This document shows, in pieces, positions 50,661 to 58,402 of a stretch of 64,000 bases of DNA. The stretch's first letter is position 1, and each line of letters starts with the position of its first letter. The translations under genes were made by a program, and so were the position numbers. A model generated the notes under the pieces. It saw only the letters and a list, made by a program, of their open reading frames with translations. It had not been told where the DNA came from and ran no database searches. Origin of the DNA: Epithemia pelagica (lineage: Eukaryota; Bacillariophyta; Bacillariophyceae; Surirellales; Surirellaceae). The DNA lies in assembly GCA_946965045.2 (NCBI GenBank), contig OX337231.1:1674001-1738000 (forward strand), in the 5' to 3' direction.

Positions 50661-51787
50661 ATTATGAAGTTTTTTGTTCGGGTTGTCGTCCCAGCTGCGG
50701 TTATGTATGATCATGGTGCAAACCGGTTTACTTGATCATACGGTCGTCGTTTTGGGCGGATGTCAACAAAACAAACAATTGTGCCACCAAATCCGTTCTT
50801 GTATTGAATTTAACAGAACGAAACAAGCAGTGGCGACAAGGGCCGGCCATCCATGAACAAGAGACGTTCTGGACATGCCGCTGTTGTCTGCAACGGAGGC
50901 ATATACGTGATGGGAGGATACAATGGAAACACTTTTATCGGACGGATTGATGCCAACGATTTGCTGCAATCGTCTTTAGCAACAAGCAACGCACACGAGA
51001 GCCATTGGACGACATTAAATTGTCGCTTATCAACGGAACGAACAGGATGTTGTGCTGTTGCAGTTCACAATCGATATATCGTGGTAATGGGCGAACACAA
51101 CTGTGGGACAGTCTTAAAGTCGGTGGATATCATTGATACCAGCAACCAAACTCTCATTGTGGGGCCAAATATGAACGTTCCACGAGTATTATGTGCCAGT
51201 GCGGTCGTTGGCCACCGTATCTTTGTCGTTGGAGGCTCGACAGTAGAGTATTTGGACTTTGGAACGCCTAGTGTCAATGGGGACAGTCTAAAAGTCGGTG
51301 GATATCATTGATACCAGCAACCAAACTCTCATTGTGGGGCCAAATATGAACGTTCCACGAGTATTATGTGCCAGTGCGGTCGTTGGCCACCGTATCTTTG
51401 TCGTTGGAGGCTCGACAGTAGAGTATTTGGACTTTGGAACGCCTAGTGTCAATGAGGAGAGAAACGACACTCTGCCTCCATTCATTTCATCCTTTTCGGG
51501 CTGGACAACTCATTCCCGATCTGGAACTTTCCGACCCCCGACTGTCTTGTGCAATGGTTAACATGGGATCCTGTCTGGTGGTGGCGGGAGGAAGTCATCA
51601 AACCGTGGAAGTCTTGGACACGAAGCGCAACCGCATCTGGAATCTCCCACCATTCGAATATGGCCGTAAAGACTGCACTATGGTGACTGCTGCCAATCAA
51701 GTTGCCGTGATTGGTGGAGTTGTCAATCCATCCTGTGCGACATTTGGAATCGTGGACAAGAATACATTGGACGAGACACCGCAATGA
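50661..51787 (+). pseudogene. Kelch-repeat gene, copy 1, broken by an internal tandem duplication
   Basis: Kelch blades are recognisable in pieces: DHTVVVLGG near 50720, then RSGHAAVVCNGGIYVMGGYN, TGCCAVAVHNRYIVVMG, SAVVGHRIFVVGGSTVEYLD, and after further frame changes GSCLVVAGGSHQTVEVLDTK and NQVAVIGGVVNPSCATF. The frame is interrupted several times. The clearest lesion is a 175-bp head-to-tail duplication (51105-51279 repeated at 51280-51454), which shifts the frame because 175 is not a multiple of three. It is a close paralogue of copy 2 at 52756. Function of the ancestor unknown; kelch propellers bind proteins or act in enzymes. Confidence 0.7.
51105..51454 (+). repeat. Tandem duplication, two 175-bp units
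   Basis: Units 51105-51279 and 51280-51454 differ at only one or two positions that I can see (for example t at 51115 against a at 51290). The near-identity indicates a recent event. Confidence 0.9.
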
Positions 51788-52755
51788 TTGTCGTCCTTCT
51801 CGCCATGATACAGTCCTACTCAATCATCCCGATACTTTAAAAGGACGACACGAACAACAACAACAGGCAACAAGCGACAAACCGTCGTCGTGTTGTTACC
51901 GATTGCATGCACCGTATGAGCAAGCCATGTCGTGACACGGTAGCAGGAGGGCCCTGGTCCTTTGTATTGCTGGGGTTCTACAAACTACAAATAAAGTCGC
52001 AGGGAGGCACACCACGACACTAATAGGACGACCCATGACGAAAATTGCAGGATGACGAGGAATCGGAGGAAATGGAAAACACAAATGCCCCGACCAGAAG
52101 TACCAGACAGCACAGTCATTCAGGACACTGAGGCATTACACCAACGATCAGCAATAACAACAGGTCGAATCACCCTGGACCACGAACTACGGCCGACATG
52201 CCATTCACGGCCTGTGCAGTGTCGTTGCATTTTCGTTGGGAACCAACAACCAGACAGACTGTGGAGGCTTTTCATTGCATAATTGTTGGAACACGACACT
52301 ACAGTGTACTTTATCGCCTATGGCAAGTGGCATCCTGCCATTCTGGTTCTGCGAGTCGTGTGAGGATACCACAGTGGTTGTTTGCATCACCGTGAGAATC
52401 TTATCTCGATATCCAGTCACTCCCACGGTATTTGGAATGAATAAATTTGTGGACTCGCGACGAAAGCTACCCATTGCTCGTGTTTCGGTCCATCCATTTC
52501 GTCAAGTCAGTCGTGATTCCAGTCCTCAGCAGCAAACCCAAGAACCTCAAACAAGTCAGTGTCTCGATCCTCATAAATTCTGCAGTCAACGTATGGAACG
52601 GTGAGCATGACATCACTGCAAGAACAAGCATGGCAGTCGGGCCTTGTCCTGCTGGACAAGACACCAAGATGGAATGAGGATGACTGGCTTCCCCTATTCT
52701 AGATGGATGGCGAGAGCGTCATGCTACGGTCGTACTGGATCATACGGTCGTCGTG
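51788..52755. other. Region between kelch copies, no gene recognised
   Basis: An open frame covers 52305-52604 (from an in-frame ATG, MASGILPFWFCESCEDTTVV at its start) but resembles nothing I know. The end (about 52690-52755) is the decayed beginning of kelch copy 2 (LDHTVVVMGG). Confidence 0.4.
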
Positions 52756-53640
52756 ATGGGAGGCCTGAAACAAGAAGGTGCCACCAATTCCGCTCTTGTA
52801 CTGAATTTGGCAGAACCAGAAAAACAGTGGCAAGAAGGACCGCCTATGGACCAGAAACGTTATAGACATGCTGCTGTTGTGTGCAACGGAGCCGTGTACG
52901 TGCTGGGGGGATTCAGTGGATTTTCAAATCTCGATTGCATGGAACGAATTGATTCCAATGATTTGCTTCAACCATCTACGACATCGAGTAATTCAAAAAA
53001 GAATCATTGGACGAAATTGAAATGCCGATTATCAACGGGACGATATGGCTGTTGTGCTGTTGCGATGAAGAATCGATACATTGCTGTAATGGGTGGACGG
53101 GATGGAGGGCAAAACTTGTCGTCGGTGGATATTCTTAATACGAGCAACCAAACTGTCATTGCGGGGCCAAATATGAACGTTCCACGACTATGGTGTGCCA
53201 GTGCGGTCGTTGGCCACCGCATCTTTGTCGTTGGAGGCTCCACAACAAACACTTCGGTAGAGTATTTGGACTTTGGAAAGCCTAGTGACAATAAAGAGAG
53301 AAACTTCACTCTGTCTACATTCATTTCCTCCTTGTCTGGCTGGACGACTCACTCTGATCTGGTAGTTTCCGCCTCGCGACAGACTTGTGCAGTGGTTACC
53401 GTGGGATCCTGTCTTGTGGTCAGGTGATGAAAAACAATCGAACTGTGGAAATATAGGATACGCATCACAACCGAATGTGGAATCTCCCACCATTCGAAGA
53501 TGGTCTTGATAACTACAGTGTGGTGGCTGTTGCCAATTAAGTTGCCGTGATTGGTGGATGGAATAATCCATCCTGTGCGACATTACGACTCATGGACAAG
53601 AATACGTGGTGTTTTCGTCAGCTCTGTGAGCAGGAGCCGT
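52756..53640 (+). pseudogene. Kelch-repeat gene, copy 2, ended by premature stops
   Basis: The ATG at 52756 opens a 223-codon frame with kelch blades: RYRHAAVVCNGAVYVLGGFS, YGCCAVAMKNRYIAVMGGRD, LWCASAVVGHRIFVVGGSTT, CAVVTVGSCLVV. It stops at 53427. Beyond the stop the sequence still resembles copy 1 (NRMWNLPPFEDG, VAVIGGWNNPSCAT) but is broken by further stops, so the last blade or blades are lost. Both copies are therefore damaged, at different places, after one gene duplication. The 223-aa product might still be made. Confidence 0.7.
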
Positions 53641-54409
53641 ACGGATGGTTTCATTCTCTGGAAAGATCGGGCAATGGAGATGTCGACTCTTGAACGAATG
53701 TTGACCAATACATGATTGTCATTGTGATAAAGCGCAGGATGGCAGTCGAAATGTACAACTGGTTACACCGCCAAGGGCCCGGAAACTACATCACGGCCAT
53801 TATATACGCTCGTACAAAACGGACATTGTATCCATCTTTAGCTACACACTGTAAATCATGGAACTGAATGAAAAGCGTTTAATCGCTATACCTATACACG
53901 AGTGGCTTGCATTGTCGAAAAATCATTCCAGTAGATGAGATGTGCAACTCCAAGGTGTCTATGAATGGTAGGAGAGTATGACGTAGGTCGTTGATGCTGC
54001 TCGGAGATGGTCTGCAGTGAGAGATTCTACCGGCTCCGTTGCAACTGGAGACGACACCATGAGAAACTTTTGTTGGTTGGTGCACCCTAATGATTCCCCC
54101 ATTTCGTGCACGGTTGGACTTTGGTATTTCTTGCTACAACTATAGAACATCCTCAATTGGATGAAACCGATGGTGTCATTGCCGTGGAACCGACCGTGTT
54201 GAATTCCGTCTTGGTAAAATTGGACTTTGTGGGCTTTCCCGTGGCATTGACAACAAGTCAGGACACGTCCACCGTCCACCACTACGACATCGTCGTGTCG
54301 CAGCATTGCTCGTTCCATTGCCCATGCCTGAAAACAAATTACCTCTAGATGACAGACACGTTTGATTTGACATAAACTATACTACTACTCCTACCTGTCT
54401 TGTATACTT
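53641..54409. other. Intergenic left flank of the piggyBac-type element
   Basis: Short frames only, on both strands, none resembling a known family. Confidence 0.45.
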
Positions 54410-54415
54410 ACTACT
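54410..54415. repeat. Left 6-bp flank duplication ACTACT
   Basis: Identical to 62825-62830, each immediately outside CCTAGTGCC / GGCACTAGG. The sequence is itself a trinucleotide doublet, so the exact duplication length is ambiguous. Confidence 0.7.
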
Positions 54416-54670
54416 CCTAGTGCCTTACCTCCGGGTGTGCCCATTACGTGCGAAAATGTCCCGTTGGGCACAACATTTTAGGTAGATAGAACTCGATCAA
54501 TATTAGCCCTACGACAATGATCTGATGCATCTTACCAATCTTTAAGGCATCCTCTGTCACCATTTGATGCCCCATTTGGCCTACATAGGACATATGGGGG
54601 TCATAGGAGCGCCTCTACTAGAAGCTTGTGGTGTGTGCAACGTGTGTGGGCACATTATGGGCACATTATA
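54416..54670. repeat. Left terminal inverted repeat
   Basis: Inverted match to 62565-62824. Shared blocks include CCTAGTGCCT, GTGTGCCCATTAC, CCGTTGGGCACA, GATCAATATTAG, CATCCTCTGTCACCAT and GGTCATAGGAGC. Inner GGGCACAT units (gtgggcacattatgggcacatt) match the tandem units at the right end. Confidence 0.82.
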
Positions 54671-54709
54671 GAAACTCATGTAAAGCTCGGCTTTTAGACT
54701 TACTACGTC

Positions 54710-55324
54710 CTAGTATTCGAACTTGTAGGCAACACTTGGCTCCTGAGTCTCAGAGAACTCAAAGGACAGGTTGCTATCGACACCAATTGACGAATTGCGC
54801 TTTCCAAATTTGCTGGACAAGTTTTCATTGGATGAATCATTTTCATTATTGTCGTCATCAAAGTTGCTTGGCATTTCCACGGACTTCCTTACAGTATCGG
54901 AACATTGCTGATTGTTGCATGATGTCTCAATGTTCTTGAAGCGCATCGTCATCATCAAGTCAAAGCAAGGGGGGGACGGAGATGAGGACAACTTCTTCTC
55001 GGGTGCTGGATACAAAACAGCAACATGATTCTTTTTGGGGACAATCTCGGCATGCACCGTCTTGGCTTCCATATCCTTGAAATCTGAAACGTCCATCGCC
55101 ACCTTCTCCTTTGCCTTCATGTTCTTTTTCTTGGTTGCCACTGCCTTCTTAGTTTTCGTCGTCTTTTTGCGATGCGACAACCGGTACGCGGGTTGGTTGG
55201 AAACGGAAACAGAAGGAGCAAGAATGGAGCCTGTGCACTGCGAAGCTGCATCAGCTCCTGAGGCTGCTTTGATGCGCGCTTGATAGCGCAAACTTGTACG
55301 ACGGCCGTTGATAGTTGTCGACAT
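54710..55324 (-). CDS. Transposon ORF A, lysine- and serine-rich protein of unknown function, 204 aa
   Basis: The ATG at 55324 begins MSTTINGRRTSLRYQARIKA. A basic, probably nuclear-type patch (HRKKTTKTKKAVATKKKNMK) is followed by a serine/proline stretch (KKLSSSPSPPCFDLMM) and an asparagine- and aspartate-rich part (FDDDNNENDSSNENLSS). No domain recognised. The first codons (MST) and everything upstream come from the intergenic cassette shared with the ORF at 56731-57291, so both leftward ORFs probably use equivalent promoters. Composition suggests a disordered, possibly DNA-associated accessory protein (inference). Confidence 0.55.
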   Translation of the reverse strand: MSTTINGRRTSLRYQARIKAASGADAASQCTGSILAPSVSVSNQPAYRLSHRKKTTKTKKAVATKKKNMKAKEKVAMDVSDFKDMEAKTVHAEIVPKKNHVAVLYPAPEKKLSSSPSPPCFDLMMTMRFKNIETSCNNQQCSDTVRKSVEMPSNFDDDNNENDSSNENLSSKFGKRNSSIGVDSNLSFEFSETQEPSVAYKFEY

Positions 55325-55567
55325 GGTGGTATTCTCTTTCGCGGTGGTGTAACAGGAGATCCACGGAAAATATGAGGCAGATGTGGGTCGTGTCGGTTGG
55401 AATAGGTTCCGAACGGACCAAATGTCACGCCAGCCAACAAATTTTCCTTAATTAAGAAGTGTGCCATGAGGCGCGATGCCCGCACTCACAAATCTCAAAA
55501 CGAACACACATACTAGAACTAAAGCAAACAAGAACAACAAGTTCTGGAGTAGTGCTGCACCCATCGA
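55315..55567. repeat. Intergenic cassette copy 1 (probable bidirectional promoter)
   Basis: Direct repeat of 57282-57559, with small indels. On its left edge it contains the start codon of a leftward ORF (A); on its right side lies the rightward glycerol kinase region. The same arrangement holds for copy 2. Confidence 0.85.
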
Positions 55568-55703
55568 CCGCCCCACGTCCCGTCGTGGGTGCCGTACAGG
55601 CCAAGAGGACCTTGGCCCATCCTGGCCACAAACCTTTGGGTGTGGCCGCGGACGAATAGTAACTGGTTCCCACCAAGGTGGATTCTTCTTCTTCGCCTTC
55701 ATT

Positions 55704-56135
55704 GCGAATGATGGCGGTGGTACGGCCAACAATCTCATAATGCAATTTCAAGCCGACATGCTCAATATTTCCGTGGTCAAACCCAAAATCAAGGAAACCA
55801 CGTCGCTTGGTGTCGCCTTTTGTGCCGGATTGGCCACGCGAGTTTGGGACAGTGTCGATGAAATAAAAACCTTGTGGGCCGTGTCCCAAAGCTACCTGCC
55901 CCGCATGACGGAGACGGAACGACACCGCAATTGGAGTGGATGGAACAAAGCGGTTTTGAAAAGTCTGGGGTGGATCGATCACGAAGACGAGGAGGAACAA
56001 ACCGACAAGAGACTACGACTACCGCCCGAGTGGAGCAATTCACCCGTGGCAATCGGAACCGGTTCCTCCAGAACTGGTTTGGTGCTGGCTGGCTTTTTGG
56101 AGTCGTCGATGTGGTTGCTGCTCATGACCGAATGA
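55704..56135 (+). pseudogene. Captured C-terminal fragment of glycerol kinase
   Basis: Residues encoded at 55704-55976 match the end of the FGGY glycerol kinase family: NDGGGTANNLIMQFQADML (compare DGGxxxNxxLMQxQAD), ISVVKPKIKETTSLGVAFCA (compare VVRPxxxETTALGAAYxAG) and the final NWSGWNKAVLKSLGW. The N-terminal kinase domain and most of the ATPase fold are absent, so no enzyme can be made. The frame stays open to 56135. It lies inside the transposon between cassette copy 1 and 3' cassette copy 1, where module 2 has ORF B, so host DNA has apparently replaced the body of a duplicated ORF B. The right end keeps a remnant of ORF B's terminus (atcaagaaattgac...tatgtag near 56590-56610). Confidence 0.8.
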
Positions 56136-56619
56136 CTCTTGCCATTCTTGGTTGCCGGAATCGCCTTGTTCTTGATGGGTTTCTGTGGCACTTCTTGCCG
56201 CAGACAAGACGGCTGTGGTGTCATCAAACGACTCTTGTCGTTGATGTTGTCGTGGTCGTTGTTGCGGCTGTGGTGCTTCTTGGTGACTTGGACGTCGTTG
56301 TGTCGGTTGTGGTGCTTGTTGTTGTGGTTGTGGTGCCTTGTTGGAGGAGGAGACAAGCGCCAATTCGGCAGCCAATATCATTTGCTTGGTATCCTGATTT
56401 TCTTGAAAATATTTTTGCGCCAACACATCGAGAATTTTTCAAAGAGTATATTGCGTTCGTCTTCATTCATGCCCGTGTGGTGGAATAGGACGGAACTTGC
56501 TGGACGACCCCTTGATCGTTTGACTTGGCGACACTCTTGGTATTACTTTGGTGGGCCACCTTTTTGCCTATGTCAATTTCAATATGACAATCAAGAAATT
56601 GACTATGTAGATATACTTG
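56136..56619. other. Low-complexity part of the captured segment
   Basis: Rich in GTTGTTGTGG-like repeats on the plus strand (56230-56350). Read on the minus strand, 56426-56040 is open and encodes a P/Q-rich stretch (APQPQQQAPQPTQRRPSHQE) preceded by a helical segment (AQKYFQENQDTKQMILAAEL). It may be the end of a second, convergent host gene captured with glycerol kinase, or a low-complexity C-terminus; I cannot decide. Confidence 0.35.
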
Positions 56620-56759
56620 TAGTTCGAACTGTATGGATGTAACTTCAAATAGAACTATGTATTGGTCTTACCTAATCATGTATTGTGTATTTTCATTTTC
56701 ATACTAAATCATAGAGCAATCGTCGTGAAATCAAGCTGTGTTCTGTTGTTGCATTCGGA
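56620..56759. repeat. 3' cassette copy 1
   Basis: 140 bp, matching 58263-58402. On the minus strand it encodes the last residues MQQQNTA of the leftward ORF; on the plus strand it follows the rightward ORF, so it probably holds 3' ends for both directions. Confidence 0.9.
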
Positions 56760-57291
56760 ATCTGTGCTCTTCAACACAGGTGCGGTTCATCCCAGGACGA
56801 ATCCTGTTACCGTTGCATAGTCCAATACCTTTGATGGTCTTGATGATCTCGTCCGTTCCCGGTACCTTGCGGGTCTTCGTTTTAGCAAGACAAACAGGAT
56901 GTGCGCAAATTGCTCTCGTCTTCATAAAACAGATGACGCATCGACTTGTGCTTGGTTGTTCGTTGCCATCCGCATCCTGGACTTGTTTGGGATTTGGCAT
57001 GGGCCTGTGAGACAAGTGAGACAAGAATCCAGCTGGTGGATCTCCAGAGTGGCAAAGAAGACACGACACAGTACCATCATCCTGAACTGTCAATGACTCT
57101 GCTGGGGAAACACTGGGGAGCGAATCAACAACTGAAATCAGAAGGCATCTGCTCGAGCCAGCACCAGCAGTTGAGGCCCCGAACTGAGCCATAACAGCCT
57201 CCTCCGGCATCTTCTTCGCGTATCGCATGGCCTGTTCTGTAGGCGACTCAGCGTCGACGACATTGGAAGCAATATTGGGGCTTGTCGACAT
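56731..57291 (-). CDS. Stand-alone piggyBac C-terminal cysteine-rich domain protein, 186 aa
   Basis: The ATG at 57291 begins MSTSPNIASNVVDAESPTEQ. Apart from the first three or four residues, the whole protein is a diverged copy of the last about 190 residues of the transposase at 58374: QFGASTAGAGSSRC against QFGASTASAPGLSRC, and the cysteine-rich end CVICFMKTRAICAHPVCLAK against CVICRMKTRALCGHPACLAK, then LCNGNRIRPGMNRTCVEEHR. In piggyBac transposases this RING-like zinc domain binds the terminal repeats. Here it has its own start codon, supplied by the duplicated promoter cassette, and is kept open despite many substitutions. It could compete with or regulate the transposase (inference). 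Confidence 0.75.
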   Translation of the reverse strand: MSTSPNIASNVVDAESPTEQAMRYAKKMPEEAVMAQFGASTAGAGSSRCLLISVVDSLPSVSPAESLTVQDDGTVSCLLCHSGDPPAGFLSHLSHRPMPNPKQVQDADGNEQPSTSRCVICFMKTRAICAHPVCLAKTKTRKVPGTDEIIKTIKGIGLCNGNRIRPGMNRTCVEEHRFRMQQQNTA

Positions 57292-57559
57292 GGTGGTCTT
57301 CTTCTCTTTTGTGGTGTTGTTGTTCCTGTAACAGGAGATCCACGGAAAATATGAGGCCGATGTGTGTCGTGTCGGTTGGAATAGGTTCCGAACGGACCAA
57401 ATGTCACGCCAGCCAACAAATTTTCCTTAATTAAGAAGTGCGCCATGAGGCGCGAAAAACTCGTCCATGCCCGCACTCACAAATCTCAAAATGAACACAC
57501 ATACTAGAACTAAAGCAAACAAGAACAACAAGTTCTGGAGTAGTGCTGCACCGATCGAC
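57282..57559. repeat. Intergenic cassette copy 2 (probable bidirectional promoter)
   Basis: Direct repeat of 55315-55567. Copy 2 carries extra bases (aaaactcgtcc near 57459 and an expanded gttgttgtt run near 57322). Confidence 0.85.
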
Positions 57560-57673
57560 AGACACAGTAGTTCTTTGGTGGAAAGACGGCACGACGGCAA
57601 GTAAGTAAACAATGCTGTTAGAACTGTCTCCCCAACAAGCACTCACACTTGTTGCATCACTTTGTCCAGAAAG

Positions 57674-58249
57674 ATGAATTCAACGAAAGGAAGCAAGAGG
57701 TTTGAGACGATGAAACTCGTCAATGGGTTCACAGTGGTTTGTGATGGTGGTCAGTCGCTTGAAACAAAGGGGGAAACAGTGACAGTGTTTGGAGAAGCGG
57801 GGGTGAATGTGTACCTGAAGAGTGCCGGAGAATGTTCTGCTGATGGTCGGTTGATTGTTGATCGTGGTGTGTTGCTGTTGCAGCGAACTTATTTGTCTCG
57901 AGTCAACACGAATGCAGTCTCAATTCGCTTCTTTGACCGCACCAAAAAGGATGATTCTGTCCCAGAGCTCGTCATCCCACTGCAATATATCAACAATCAA
58001 CTTGATACGACGATTCTTCAGTCAAGTAGTGGCAAAGTTGTCAAGAGCAAGATCGTGATTGCTACGACACACTCACTTAACACCGTGATGACAATGGAGC
58101 CCATGGTTGTCACGGTTAAGATGAGTGTCGTTGGAGCTACGACGTTTCTGAAACTTCTCAACGAGAAGCTAGTATGCAAATCTGTTGAGGGAAAAGACGA
58201 TGACAAGACTGCCAATATTGCGATCAAGAAACTGACTACTCCTATGTAG
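57674..58249 (+). CDS. Transposon ORF B, unknown function, 191 aa
   Basis: The ATG at 57674 begins MNSTKGSKRFETMKLVNGF. No family recognised. The sequence alternates hydrophobic and polar residues (NGFTVVCDGGQSLETKGETV, VNVYLKSAGECSADGRLIVD, ELVIPLQYINNQLDTTILQS, PMVVTVKMSVVGATTFLKLL), suggesting a beta-rich globular fold. It is complete, with no low complexity and no membrane segment. It lies between promoter cassette copy 2 and 3' cassette copy 2 and ends 13 bp before the latter. It is transcribed away from the cysteine-rich-domain ORF and towards the transposase 3' end. Probably an accessory gene of the transposon. Confidence 0.6.
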   Translation: MNSTKGSKRFETMKLVNGFTVVCDGGQSLETKGETVTVFGEAGVNVYLKSAGECSADGRLIVDRGVLLLQRTYLSRVNTNAVSIRFFDRTKKDDSVPELVIPLQYINNQLDTTILQSSSGKVVKSKIVIATTHSLNTVMTMEPMVVTVKMSVVGATTFLKLLNEKLVCKSVEGKDDDKTANIAIKKLTTPM

Positions 58250-58262
58250 GATATACGTGCAC

Positions 58263-58402
58263 TAGTTCGAACTGTATGGATGTAACTTCAAATAGAACTA
58301 TGTATTGGTCTTACCTAATCATGTATTGTGTATTTTCATTTTCATACTAAATCATAGAGCAATCGTCGTGAAATCAAGCTGTGTTCTGTTGTTGCATTCG
58401 GA
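58263..58402. repeat. 3' cassette copy 2
   Basis: 140 bp matching 56620-56759; contains the C-terminal codons of the transposase on the minus strand. Confidence 0.9.

Noticed and set aside
53959-54318. 119-codon minus frame and an 80-codon plus frame at 54106
   Set aside because: Overlapping frames on both strands without any recognisable motif; likely chance.
55452-56000. 182-codon minus frame over the glycerol kinase fragment
   Set aside because: The plus strand reads clearly as glycerol kinase, so this is its antisense.
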